A stretch of 64,000 nucleotides of DNA. Source: Adiantum capillus-veneris (lineage: Eukaryota; Streptophyta; Polypodiopsida; Polypodiales; Pteridaceae). The stretch lies in NCBI GenBank assembly GCA_014529385.2, contig CM043963.1, positions 7,501 through 71,500 of the forward strand, read 5' to 3'. Under the pieces are notes generated by a model. That model did no database searches, was not told the DNA's origin, and was given only the letters and a program-made list of their open reading frames with translations. Shown in pieces: positions 45,975 to 58,290 of this stretch (its first letter is position 1; each line of letters opens with the position of its first letter). A program made the position numbers and the translations under genes.

Positions 45975-46100
45975 TGGTCACACCTTTCGCAGAATTGACT
46001 ATAGCTTTGCCACCCTTACCCTTACCCTTACCCTTACCTTTCACAGAGTTGACTGTAGCTTTTCCACCCTTACCCTTACCCTTACCCTTGCCCTCGGTTC
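45975..46100 (-). repeat. Lys-Gly coding minisatellite in copy 1
   Basis: Two copies of a 54-bp unit, each with (CCCTTA)n on the plus strand, encode GKGKGKGKGGKATVNSVKG-like peptides. Copy 2 has CAKGHKRSRATQVEG at this place instead. Confidence 0.85.
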
Positions 46101-46259
46101 CTAATGAGACTTTACTATGGCAGCGATAAATGCATGGAAAGAGGGTCATTGCACCTTGCTTGCATCCTAGCATACACTTGAGAGTTTTCAAGTCTCCTGC
46201 CAAATTCCACTCCACTTGGAACGTACCCAGACCTGAAACCTGCAATCGTTGTCCTTCTT

Positions 46260-47090
46260 GTTGTTGCCAAATGACGTTGTTGGGAAAACAAGAGCAAGGG
46301 GCACCTCTATAGCAATGTCTCCCAAGAGCGTTGAAGAAACAAGATCAGAACCACAAACGGTATCAAAATAACCTCAACAAAACCACAACTCAAAGACAAG
46401 TGATCTCTTGGGAATTTACCAGCACACGCCCACCCAAAAGACCACCATGAAAATTAGGAAGCACTTACCTTGGCATGGATTTACAGCACACGCCGACCAA
46501 TGCACTTGAGAGAAAGAGCTTTCACCTTCATCAAATAACTCTTCAAAAACACAATTTTGAAGTGTACACACATCTCCAAACAAGAGAGCTTCCACAATCT
46601 ACCATACACCAAACTGCCTACAAGCTGCCATATCCTGTGTGCTGTGGAAAATAGACTGTATCTCCCAAACCACAACTCCAAAAGGGATGATTTCAAGCCT
46701 CAAAAATTCTCTGCATTTTCTACAACAAAAGCTCTGAAGACCACAAATTTCAATTCTATGTACCACTATGTGCAAAATTGGCACGAACAGCAAGCTGCCA
46801 TGGCCCGACTACGCGTAGGAAGGCTAGTCGAGGGCAAAAAACTGCATCCAAAAGCATCAAGAAGCCACAACGACCCAAAACCTGCAAATTTTTGATATTT
46901 GACTGAACCTTTTTAGTTTTTACATGAGTTTTATTTATATACAAGTCTCACTTCAAAAAACTCACTCACGGGCACTTACAGTAGCCCGACAGCTGTGACT
47001 AGACTAACGACTTGCAGTGCATGTACATGTGCTTGCTAAAGCAAACTAAAAAACCCACAAAAGTAAAGACTACACACCATTTGACATCGG
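46260..47090. other. Insertion in copy 1, possibly an LTR
   Basis: Foreign DNA separates two adjacent conserved blocks of the transposase-like frame. Candidate ends are TGTTGGGAAAACAAG (46279) and a CACACCA-like right end (about 47085). No clear target duplication or coding content was found. Confidence 0.4.
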
Positions 47091-48514
47091 GAGTCATGTC
47101 TGTATGTACAAGTTTACAAAAAATGGGGTGTCAGAAATGCGCCCAACAACGTCAACGATTGGGGTGTGATTAATATACCATTTGAGAGACTCATGTGTCT
47201 CATGTGGGAGATGAGAAGCTGTCAGCCACCAAATATTATTCTCGGATTGAACACCTAAATAGGTGTTTCCCTTCTCGTTGGCATTTAGCTCAACATCAAT
47301 GCCCACCAAGGCTCTGTTTATAAGCGTAACGCTTACCATTTTGAGCCGTTGACCTTTGACAATCTGGCACTCATCAAGCTTCATCACAAATATAACTTTG
47401 CCATCACACTCTTCCTATGTCAACCCATAAAATCTGATCATTGACTCCTGGAGCTTCAACAAGTCAATATAGAAATTATTGAACTCGTTGTAACAAAAAT
47501 ATTTTTTCTCTTCTAATGGCAGGACATCCTCCACATATTGAAATCCACCCAACAAGCTTGCAACATCATTATTGGCACACACCTAACACTGTAAGGCGTT
47601 GGCAGCAACCTAAAAAAACCTTTTGCTCTATGACCTAGTGTGATAAGTCTATACAAAGATTCGTAGGCCTTGAAACTTATTCCTGCACTGTCACACACCT
47701 CCATCATCTCCTAAGGTGAAATAATGCTCTTTAGCTCACTGAAATACTTTTGGTTGCAAAACTTTAGCAATGCCAGCATTGGATGGATCATCCAATAGCT
47801 CCACCAACTCCTTTGGTTTGATGATATGTTGCAGCAGAGTATGTCCGATCATTTCAGCATTGGAATCGATTCCCATCATCGTTCGATCCAAGTTCCTACA
47901 TATTGAAATAATATTACAGCAACCTACAAAAAGTGTATGAAATTAGAAGCTTGCATTTGTATTTCTATCGAGTTTGATGGATATGTTTCTTTTGAGATCC
48001 ACCGCTTGAAGATAGCATAGACATCTCATGTCTCTTGCACTTGCAAATGTGATAGCCCAATGGAATGTCTGTGAGATGATTGATTTGCCGACGCATATTA
48101 CGTGCAGTGTGTTGTAGCTGAACATAATTATCTAGAAGACGCTCTTGCTCCATTTTTTCATGCTCTGCCTTTTTAATAAGCTTTGACATCTCGTCATTTA
48201 GCTGCTTCGTCTTCTCATTGGCTTTCTCTTTGACTTGTTGAATTTCTTTCACGTACTTCTCTTGCAATGATGAATATGCAGCACAGAGATGTTTTCTTGC
48301 TTTCCTTTCATAAAAAAAATCTGAATGTAATATCTAGCAATAGCCAAACAGTCCATCTTCCCATCTTCAATAAAACGCAGTAGCTTAGTGACATTACAGA
48401 AAGGCGGTAATGCATTGGTCATTGGATCGCCAGGGTAAATATGGCCATCAACTATGGTTCCGTAGCTAGTCTCTAGCATTGGGATTAGATGTGTCAAGTC
48501 ACACAGCTTCATAC

Positions 48515-49545
48515 TCCTGGTTCTGAGGATGCACGTGATGTTGAGGATGTTGCAGGTCTTGCTGCAAGGATTGATGCTATTAGAGTTGTTTTGCCTACGG
48601 CAGAGCAATTTCGTTGGGATATAAAGGATACGCAGGTTCATGCATTGATTGCATTGTCTGTGAAGCGCACCATTGTTCCTCACATCCGTTCAGCAAAATC
48701 TGCAAAACAAGCTTGGGATACTATAGCAGGTCTTTATGCAAGCCGCAACGAGGATAAAATTGCTTTGCTGCATAAAGAGCTGGAGTCGAAGATTATGCAT
48801 GAGGAAGATGATATGGATACTTTTCTTGCTGGTGTCAAGGATATCAATGAGCAACTTATTTTTGCAGGTGAAGTCATTTCAAAAAGTTCCCTTGTGCAGA
48901 CTGTTCTTGATGCCTTACCAGATTCTTACCAAACTTTTGCTAGTACTTGGAGACTTATGACCCAAGGAAATCCTGAAGTTGTCATGTTTGATGCATTATG
49001 CACATTGCTGTTTCAAGAGTCACTTTCCTGAAAAAACAGGATTAGATAGCGTGCACTTGAACAGGCTTTTATTACTTCTCAAAGGACGGGTGGTAACACC
49101 AATGCTGCCACTTCTTATGGTTCTGCTATGAGTGGCAAAACTTCTGTTCCTAATGCTTCTGCTGGCAGCACTTCGTCTGGCAATTCTGGTGATAAGGGCA
49201 AAATGAACATGCGTTGCCATTATGGTAAATCTAATGATCACTTGATCAAGCAGTGTCCTAAGTTGAAGGCCAAAGAGGCTAAGAAGAAAGAGGGTGATTC
49301 CACTGCAAATGCTGGTTCCACTACAAATGCAGCCATTGTTGAGTCTTCTATGAAAGGATACTATGATGCTAATGTTGATGTAGAATGGGCTTTTAGCGCA
49401 GAGTGCACTTACAATCTTGTTGTCCATGATGCATGCTTGTCAGCTATTGCTGTAGATTCACATGTGTGGTATTTTGACAGTGGTGCTACAAAGCATATTA
49501 CCTCACATCGTGAATTGTTCACCTCTCTCGAGTCTGTCTGTTTGT
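48515..49545 (+). pseudogene. Copia fragment C3 (gag to protease), no LTRs
   Basis: Plus-strand gag from PGSEDARDVEDVAGLAARID through RTIVPHIRSAKSAKQAWD, a zinc knuckle RCHYGKSNDHLIKQC with Gly in place of its second Cys, and the protease start WYFDSGATKHITSHREL. Homology to C2 ends at about 49545 in ESV. It has neither LTR, primer site nor pol. A TGA at 49029 breaks the frame. It abuts copy 1 of the transposase-like gene head-on. Confidence 0.85.
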
Positions 49546-50502
49546 GGGTCGTTGCAATGAACGTTCATAGCATAGCTCTCATGCATCAACATAAAATATC
49601 AATACAAGGTAAGCGACCAAGATGAGGCATGGAAACTCACTAGGGTGTCATTCCTAATGAAGTGAACTCGATGAGATGCAACTACTAACTCTGCAAGCAA
49701 ATCATACGCATTAAAGCCAAGTAATCTGCGTATGTCCTTCTACACATCTCTATAGTCATCACACCCGTTTACCATGCAAAACATGTCGGAATCTCACGAA
49801 AATTGAAGGGGAGCTATAGGGGACTATCAGGAGCATATCCTATCAGTGTCACAACATTTTGGAGAGGTACAAAGATCACGATCGTTCATCCCAAAGTCAG
49901 CAAAAACAGTGAAGAGGTGATCCTAAAGGGTCATTTTAGGGTCCCTAAAGCCCCTCCTAGGGGCAAAACAACATAAAATACGCATATAAGCACTCAAAAT
50001 AGCGATTTAAGGTCTCAAAATTATAGTTAAAAACCTACACCGAATCTTGAATGATTACACTTGAATGGAAGACCAAAGTAAGAGGAACACAATGCAATGA
50101 ATGAAATTCAATTTGGATTACCGTAGCCACAGTAGCAAAGATTACAAGTTGGAGCAAGAAGAAGCTCTCAAACGTACGCCGTCTTCTCAGTTTCTCATAA
50201 AAAAGATCATGTTCAAACTTACAAAACTTGACTGTTATAGTTTAGGTCTTTACAAATGGCTTGTTCGGCCAAAAACTCCTAAACTTCTAACTGGCTCTCT
50301 AATATACAATTGCTCCCAGAAAAATAATCATAAATTCTTTTACAAGTTCTCGGCTTAGAGAAGCTCTTTTTGAAAAGGTCAAGATTTCCGCAAAAATGTA
50401 GATTCCCTGAAAAATGTGACTCTATCTTTGGAAACCGCAGCTTTGTCGCTTTGTTCGCCGAACACTCCCCCCTTCCTTATCCTTGCACTCCCTTGTGCAT
50501 GT
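49546..50502. other. No recognisable gene
   Basis: A short, locally open frame at 50101-50358 has no recognisable features. The position, downstream of the minus-strand ORF that ends at 50503, would suit a 3' untranslated region or LTR, but no LTR ends are evident. Confidence 0.45.
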
Positions 50503-53410
50503 TTAGAGCTTTGGTTGTTGACAGGGCTCCAAGGAAGCAAGTGTTGCTGAAAAGCTCCGTGTTCGAAGGACAGCTTCCAGGGCTTCTTGATGCTGTCTAA
50601 AAGGATTTTCACTTAAAGTGTGTTGGTATGCTACGTACCGTGCCTTGAGGTCCTTCACCATAGGATGGAAGATCCTTGAGTCGATTTCGAAGAAACCTGT
50701 GACGAAGGCCTCTTCAAATGTCTGCAAGTAATGTGAAGGAAGGTACATGAGTCTAGAGTACATTTCCATCATGATATGTCGTGGCGGCGAGTCTTGCAAA
50801 TTCCAGCAGTCCCTCTATGCCCTTCCAAGAACAGATTCCACGGATAGTCGTCGCCTTCAGTGTCTTTGAACACCTAGATGAAGGTGATGATCATCTGGGC
50901 TATCTTTACTAGCATCTGACAGGCCACGTCGGGGACATCCTGCAGCAAGGTGATTGTCGAATTCAGGGTGTTGACTACATAGGCCATTGTAGAAGGATTT
51001 TGCGCTGTCAGGACTGGATAGTTCAGATTTTGCTGCCTTGAGCCTTTCCATGTGACAAACTCTTTCCATGTGCGTCTTCTAGGCATTGGGGCAGAAAGTA
51101 GGATCTATTTGAATGTGCTGAGGAGCATTGTGGTAGTTGGTTAGATCCTGTGGCCGCTTGTCCAGCCACTTCTGTCTCCACTTTGGGTGGTCGTTGACCA
51201 GTACCTGTGCTTCTTCAGCTGTCAGTGCAACACCTTCGTAACCCCTGTCTTTATTTCGTGGCAAGGTCGTCCGCATCTTCTCCTTCCATAGGACTACTTC
51301 GTGGCATATCAAGGGAAATGGTAGGTACTCATGGCCAAACCCGTCCACCTGCTCTTCTGGATGTAAGAACGCCAGGGCTGCTGACTCCATTATCTTCTTT
51401 TCGTATATCATATAATCTTTTGCTGGTCCCTCTGGTATGTCCTTGATGGTCTGAGTTAGCTCATCTCTTATATCCAGATCTGCCTCTACTGATCCTTGCT
51501 CTTGTTCTCCGTGGTGTGATGTTTCAGGCAAGTCATGCATTTCTTGTCCTGAAAGCAGTTGCGATTGCACTTGGGCTGCGTCTGTTCTGATTTGCTGTTG
51601 AGAAATGAAGTATTCTTTTTCTTTCAGCAGTGTCTCGCTGATCTGTTTCTAAGTCTCTAACTCGGCCCTTGTTTGTGCGAGTTGCTACTCCAGCTCTTTT
51701 ACCTTTTGCTCGTTGGCCGCCGTCGTCTGGGCCATCATTCCCGATAAGAGAAGCTACCTCTAAAGTCTTTCTTGCTCTAGCTCCCCTTTCAGCGCCGCTA
51801 GGGTGTTCACTATTGTGGCATTGTCTGATGTGGAGACCAATGCTCCAGCAGGTTCCTGTTTTGCCATCAAAGTTGTGAGAGTACTTTTGACAGTGAGGTA
51901 TGAACTGTTAACTCTCTTAAACCTTGCGCTTTTGTAAGCAAGCTGCTCCGTTGCTTTCTGTACCTTTGCCGTCAATTCTTGGCATTCTTTTTCCTTGGTG
52001 GTCAACTCTGTCCTGACGTCCACCAGATCTCTGATCAGAGACTGAGCCTGCCGTCGCTCAGTGTCTCTTTCCTTCATTGTGAGCTCCAATTGTGCCCGTA
52101 GGCTCTCTAACTCCTCTTGCCCAGTTTTTTGCTTTTGTTGGGCCTCCTGTACCTGCTTTTCTTTTTCTCTCAGCACCACGTGCTGGCATTGGAATTGTCT
52201 TTCTAATTCCTGTAAGGTTTTCCTGTAGTCAAAATCAACAATAGCCTAACAGGCTTCTTGGTATCCTATTCTTCTGTAGGAGACATAGACTCTTTTTGTG
52301 AGGATGAAGGAGGAGGAGGTGGTGGTTTTTGGGTTGATGGAGAAGGAGGAGGAGGAGGAGATTTTGACGAGGGAGGAGGTGGTGATTTAGGCGAGGGAGG
52401 AGGTGGTGATTTCTCCGCTTCTTGTAATGCCTCTTCTTCGATGCATCTTCCCTTGGCTGTGAAGCAGACACTTCCACTTTTCTTTTCTTTAAAAGGATTC
52501 TTTGGCAAGTCAAATCCGTCGCCCATCGTGCTTCCACATTCCTCTCTCTTTGAGCTTTTTAAAGCTGCTCTGCTTGGTTCGAATTATCATCCGCATCTTT
52601 CTCCTTGGTTCCTTCAGTGGACTGAGAAGATACATCCACTTCTACAACCTTTTTTTCCGTGGCTATCCTTTGTTTTTCAGCCTGTAATCGAGATGCCTCT
52701 TCTATTCTTGCCTGTCTTTCCCTCTCGAATCTTCATTTTTCTGTTTGTTGTGTTGCAACAGCTCTCACTTTTCTGTCTGCCCGCAACTTGGTCCTTCTTT
52801 CCTCAACTCTTTGTTGGGCCTCTGCATATGCTTTTTGAAGGTCAGACTGCGGCACTGTACTTCTTTCCCTCTTTCTTTTCTCAAGTGGTGTGCTGGTGTC
52901 TTCCTCCTCGCTTTCTTCAAACTCAAATGGTCCTTTGTCTTTAGACCCTTGAGAGTTTTCCTCATCTTCAGTCTTTGTCTTTTCTTCATCGCTTGAGCTC
53001 TTGTTGGATGCCTTGGCCGAGCGCGATGATGTTGCGGTTGTCCTAACTGAATGAGCAACCAGCTTTGCTTTCTGAATCAGGGCTGTTTGAGAACTGGCCA
53101 CCGGCAGATCTTCAATCATTCCCAAAGCTTGGTATGCTATTCTTGTTAGCATTGGCCCTGCACTCATGTAGCTTTTGTTCTTCGCCGAGCCTTTCAAATT
53201 TGCTTCGACTAAGTTCTCCAAGATGTAAGAACCATAATCGAAGCAGATGGTTCTATTTTCAGCTGTTACTAGAGCCATGACCACTGTGATGTGCAGGATC
53301 GGCTCGATGTAGGGAGGAGGCTTTTATACTCTGAAATGCTGAGAGATCAATCTCATCGATAATTCCAGCTCAGTGTTGATAGCCGTTTTTCGGCTCTCTG
53401 TGATTGCCAT
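50503..53410 (-). pseudogene. Long coiled-coil ORF with many C-to-T nonsense codons
   Basis: From ATG 53410 (MAITESRKTAINTELELS) a single reading frame can be followed for over 900 codons with one clear frameshift (near 52520) and about eleven stops. Order: N-terminal region with ALVTAENRTICFDYGSYILE and YMSAGPMLTRIAYQALG, resembling the retroelement-associated 'putative plant transposon protein' type; an acidic segment; a basic coil (KAYAEAQQRVEERRTKL); a Pro-Ser-rich linker (KSPPPPSPKSPPPP); a long coiled coil (QAQQKQKTGQEELESL and TAKVQKATEQLAYK); then a helical C-terminal half with AKDYMIYEKKIMESAALAFL and PKWRQKWLDKRPQDL. It could be an extra ORF of a gypsy element together with 54885-58125, which lies upstream on the same strand. 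Function unknown. Confidence 0.6.
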
Positions 53411-54884
53411 AGTGAGTTATCCCCCCCTATCAAATCACTCAAACACTGTGGTTACCCTCACCCTTTCACTGTATATAGGTGCGTGTGAGTTAGGGGACTT
53501 TTCCCATATCTCCTTACTGAAATAAAAAACCCTCAATTAGCTAGGCATTGGGTTAGTTGAGCCAAAAAAATAAAAAATATAAAAAATATAAGTATATTAT
53601 GGCCCATGCGTATGTAAATATTTCTTTGTATATAGGGCCTAAATAAAAGATTTTTTCATAATTATTTTGGTATTTATTTAAATATTTTTACCTAGGTGTG
53701 TGTTATTTATGCTCTGTACATTGCCTCACCATTACCACAATTTTTTTTACCATTTTTCATACTCTTTATTCCATATAGAAATATTTTCATGTAAGCTTCT
53801 CTTATATTTGGTGTAACTCCACCCCAACAAAAATCCAAAAAAACTAGTTTTATTTATGTGTATATTTTTTCACTATTGTGATTTTTCCCTTCCTACATCT
53901 ATTTTGTTTTTTTCTAAAAAATTAGAACACCAAAAATATTTATCTTTTTATGGTAGCCTCATAATGAGAGAGATTTCTTTTGACCCCTCTATATTTTTTC
54001 CACTTATATTATTTATATGTGACATGTACATATTTTTTAGACCCCTCAATATTTGATTTTCTTAGTTGTACTATTCACTTATATCATGATCTCAACAATA
54101 TCTTCAATTATAGACCTACCAAATAAGGTCAAGGGTAGGTGGCATGCATACATGCACTATGGAGGACTCACTTTTGGAGGTATTCAAAAGAATCATCCAA
54201 AGAAGGACCCCACAAGGACCTTGTGCAGTGGAAAAAAACGGTCGGTTTTGCTGAATTTTTAAAGTTCACTTGCTCTCCGAATTTGAAAAGGTGATACAAA
54301 CAAAAGTTGTAGCTCGTGGGCTGAACTTTTGACTTTAATTTTTTCATATTTTTTTGAGCTACGAGCTGTGAGCTATGATTTTATTAGTGGACCCCAGTTT
54401 TCCCATGCTATGCAGCCACACTCTCTCTTCCACTTTATCATTTTCCTCTTTCACACACACTTCTCCACTCATCATCCCCACCTCTCTCACCACTCCTCTC
54501 TGCACCCTACTCACCTTCTCCTCAACCTTGAAGAATAAGAGAAACCAAGGTGAACTCATACCTCCCACACACAATTCCATTCCAAAATTGACCACCTAGT
54601 CTCATTTTTCCTCCTCCAAATTACCCATATCTATCAAAAAAACCACAAAATTCAGGCTCTTCTCTTAAAAGACAGCATCATGGCGGTTGATTACTCAGCT
54701 TCAATTACCTTGTCTCTCAAGGAAGGTCAAGAGTGGAGAAAAAATGTACCGTCAAAGCTAGTGGACCGTCAACAAGCGTCAAAATTGGCCCTACTCAAGA
54801 CACTTGGAGCATCAACCTTGTAAGAAATCTACCTTTTCTTACCTCTTAAGAGTTTTTCTTCCTTATTTGTATCCTACATTTTGG
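53411..54884. other. AT-rich spacer, no gene seen
   Basis: Strongly AT-rich from 53560 to 54100. 54400-54550 is a CT-rich, 5' UTR-like stretch (CACTCTCTCTTCCAC). No conserved coding sequence recognised. Confidence 0.5.
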
Positions 54885-57800
54885 TCATTGTAGACCCTGT
54901 TTCCCCCTCCTTATGTGTCTCAGTCGTTTGCTTTCGCACTTGTTCTTCTTGTTGGTTTTCCATGGTTTAGTTTTGATAAACCGTCCAGTGACCTTGTCTT
55001 TGACACAATCATCAGCTTTTACAAGCCTTAGATATCCCGTTCTGTCATTGACAAGAGGCATGGGTTTATGCTTATTCGCTCTTGATTTCCTTGTTCTCTT
55101 TGATCTATACCGCTCTTGTCGACTAGGTTTTTGGTTAGGAAACTCGTAAAACCTGTCCGGTCCCGACATATACTTCCTATTCGTCTATAATCCACTTGAT
55201 CTTTCGTCATCAGCATCTATCATTTGGATTTCATCACCTACTGATGGAAGGTCACAGCTTAGTGAATCTGTAAATTCCTCCTCTGTTCGATTCCTATCGT
55301 CCACTACAGCTATCTCATCAACTATTATTTTACACTCGGTCTCACGTAGTAGTTCTTCTCGTTCCTTGCTCTCTGATACTGACTCAAGGATGACGCTAGC
55401 CATTTGCAACATTACTAGGTCATATCCTTCATCGTCATAAAATTTCGTAGACGTGCATTCGTTAACACATACATCCAAGGTTGACAATATTTGAGTCCAC
55501 CCAAATGGCTCAAATAAATGTTCAGGGAAAGGTTCTGGGAGATAAGCCTTGTCTTCTACGGACCATTCCAACACACATTCCTCTTTGATTAAGTCTCCAC
55601 AATCAAATGCTCCACACATCCAGACATGTACTTTCGTTTCTAACCACGCAGGTATTTCTTTTTCATTCACTGCGGTTGAATCAAATTCTTGCACTGGTGT
55701 TTTTGCACCGTCTCTATAGCTGTGATCCATCATGTTGATCTTCGTTATTAGCTCCTCATGCATGAGGTAAATTTGGTCATACCCTCAATCTTGTATCATT
55801 TTGAGTTGACGCATAAAAGGTCGCCCCAAAATAATGTCAAAGTGATTCGTCTTTCCGAAATCTACCACGGCAAAGGTGTGCTCATAGTTAATTCCACACA
55901 AAGTTACAACTATTTGATCCAGGATTCCCAATGGTCTCTCTACATACCCATCTGCGAGTTGCAGTTTCATTCTCGTCTTTCTGAGAGCGTGACGGCCTAG
56001 ATTTGCTTTGTAGCAATCGCAACTCCCACCCCACTGTGTAGGATAGCTATCGTCTTTATATCCAGATATTCAACAGGTAAGGTTGCATTACCTTCCTCAC
56101 CTTCACAATAATCTCCGACCTTGTTTATGGGCATAGGTTGGGCTTTGGGTTGACCTTCTCGTTTGTTTCCTTCCACCGTAGGGTTTGTCTGAAGAGGAAT
56201 CTTTATTCCTTTGTTCTCCAAATGTTTCCCCATGTCTTCCCATAAGTGTGGTCTGACTCTCAAGAGTTCTGACAGTGTGATTGTGCATGTTACAGGTGTC
56301 GACAGCATCTCTTGAAGACTTTTTGAGTCAATCATTTGCGGAATAGATCTCATCTGGGATGGAACTAGTCTTATCTCCGATTGTGCCTCATGTTCACATA
56401 TAAATGAAGGCAGGTATTTCAGGGATTGATCTTTGCTTTCCATCGAAACCTCCATTCTTGCATCTCCATACAGCGATTGTATATCTCCTGGATAAAATTC
56501 GTTGTCCATGTTAACCTTAGGAATTGGTGCAGACTGTAACGTCGCGCTTCCGTTCTTTCTATTTCTAATGGTTTCCCATAAGTGTTGTGGCCATGGTTCT
56601 TCCACTGCTGGAATTGGCATTATAGTCATTGACTTAGCATCATCAGTGGTGTTCTGCACCACTCGGTAATCCAATGACAATATAGTTTTAGGCCTGGGTC
56701 CATTTACTTGTTCTGATTCATCGATCTTCAGTTTTTCTCACTCTTTGTGAATCAACACTTCTTGTTCTGGGGTTCTAATCGCATTAGGTTCCATCAATGC
56801 CTGGGCTGTTTCAATAAGGTGTTTACACATTTCCAAACGCTTCGTTTCCACTTTTGGGTGAGGATAAGTCAATCATCTCTGCTCTAAGGTTTGGTTTGTT
56901 TTTAGCCTTGCTTCATACGCTTGTAATAGAGCATCTAAAGGCTCTAGCACTTTCTCGACCAAGACTGATCCCCCTGAGGATGCTTTCCTCGGCTTGTTGT
57001 TGTCCTCAACAATTTTACTATCGCTCTCTTGTTTCAGTTGCTCTTTCTTTTCATGTAATTCATTTTTCATGGCAATTTGGGTTGTTATCCTTCTTGTTTT
57101 CATTCTATCTCGTTCCTCCTTCCAAGATTTCCGCTGTGTTCTCACAGATAAACTCTCGTTTTCTATGGGTATTGGCAACTCGACCGTTTCTTCCAATGGC
57201 TTGTTTTTCTCTAAGTCCTTGGCTTGGGCTCTGGTTACCGCATTGATCTGGATCATGGGTTCGGTTTCTGATCAACTTCTTGCACTTGGTAACACCCCCG
57301 CAATATTCATAGTTGCTTTTCCCTTGTTGTCCGGATTCGTTGGGCATTCTGGGAGTATGTGATTCACACCACAACTGTCACAAAACCCAAAAATTTTCAC
57401 TCTTTCACCTTTGAAAGGACAACTACGCTCCCAATGATCTAAACTTCCACAGTTATAGCACGGTCCAATTGGTGGTTGATTTTGAGGAGGTGGTCCCGTA
57501 GGTTGTCCCACCGTATTAGGGTATCCTCTTGGTTTGTAGTTTGGGTCGCAATGAACATTAGCGTTATTTCGTCCACCAGATATGATCCCTTGAAGTTTGT
57601 GCTACATACATTGGTGGTGCCATACCCTCGTTATTTCCCCATGTTTGATAGGCTTTGTCTGTGTACATCTATGGTTCAGGTTCAGTTATGTAAGGCTCAT
57701 TCGGTTCCTCGTAATATGAAATTTGAGGTGTATTATTTGTTCCTGGTGATGCTTCATAAGGTTGAGCGTACCTAATCATGGCCCTATTTTCCTGTGGTAA

Positions 57801-58125
57801 TGGAGGTTGTTGACCCAACACTGGTTGAGGTTTGTTTGCTCCTGCTACCATATTCACATTTGGCCCAACTTGATATCTTGGAGGAGGTGGCTAGGGTGGT
57901 CCTGCTGGAGGTCCATACGGCCTTTCCCTCACATAGTTTTTGTTGTAAAAACACTCATCCGTGCCATGGTTCGTCCATTTTTTCTCTATGGCGCACCATT
58001 TCAGTACTCGTCTATTCGCAACTGGTGCTTTCGGCTGTTGTGTGCACCACGGCGTCGGGTGATCCCCCCCACATATGTCACATTTCCTCGTCTAAGACTG
58101 TCTCATCACCGGCATTAGGAAAAAA
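54885..58125 (-). pseudogene. Gypsy C gag-protease remnant
   Basis: A third, diverged member of the gypsy A/B type. It begins inside gag: CDICGGDHPTPWC near 58085, CYNCGSLDHWERSC and FCDSCGVNHILPEC at 57460-57350 (zinc knuckles). A charged linker with LTYPHPKVETKRLEM (near 56860) aligns with GTYPNPVDEIEQVK of B. A protease-like segment has AILHSGVGVAIATK near 56020 and IILGRPFMRQLK near 55810. A basic tail (55169-54885) has KSRANKHKPMPLVNDR. The retropepsin Asp is replaced (LHSGVG versus LDGGAG). TGA codons at about 57275, 56873 and 56733 each fall where Arg would fit. No LTRs, primer site or RT found. Confidence 0.75.
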
Positions 58126-58259
58126 ATAGACTCTCCATGGGCCTTGTAAGAATCCCTAATTTAAAGGAAGCCTGCCAAGATTAAGGGGGACAAAGGCTTT
58201 GAATGGGGCTATTTTGGTAGGGTCTCCTCCACCTTTGACCCCTAAAAAGGTAGGGGGAA

Positions 58260-58289
<30 letters not shown>
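58260..58289. repeat. Poly-G tract, 30 bases
   Basis: Followed by shorter G runs to 58350. No gene in 58126-58760. The last 100 bp is a CT-rich leader with repeats of CAAGCTC(G/C)ATCTCTCCA. Confidence 0.85.

Positions 58290-58290
<1 letters not shown>

Larger units (their letters stand above)
44914..48510 (-). pseudogene. Transposase-like family, copy 1 (decayed)
   Basis: It matches the plus-strand copy at 58764-61637 piece by piece: VDGHIYPGDPMTNALPPF (near 48430); a coiled coil with KYVKEIQQVKEKANEK and RNMRRQINHLTDIP (48260-48000); VCDSAGISFKAYESLYRL (near 47690); KLDECQIVKGQRLKMVSVTL (near 47380); IWWLTASHLPHETHESLKWY; then FQVEWNLAGDLKTLKCMLGC (near 46220); VCTLHARLRILDKLLMLHIN (near 45830); and LGIWSSQGKERSHYQAKVVY followed by KNTRHGGG (near 45200). 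It ends WLATRRQNGKCWVENQ and a stop at 44914. About 0.8 kb of foreign sequence (46260-47090) interrupts the middle. A Lys-Gly repeat insert is at 45990-46100. The 5' end is cut by copia fragment C3 at about 48510. Confidence 0.8.

Noticed and set aside
52258-52944. 228-codon Gly-rich plus-strand frame
   Set aside because: Antisense of the proline-rich linker of the minus-strand coiled-coil ORF. No features of its own.
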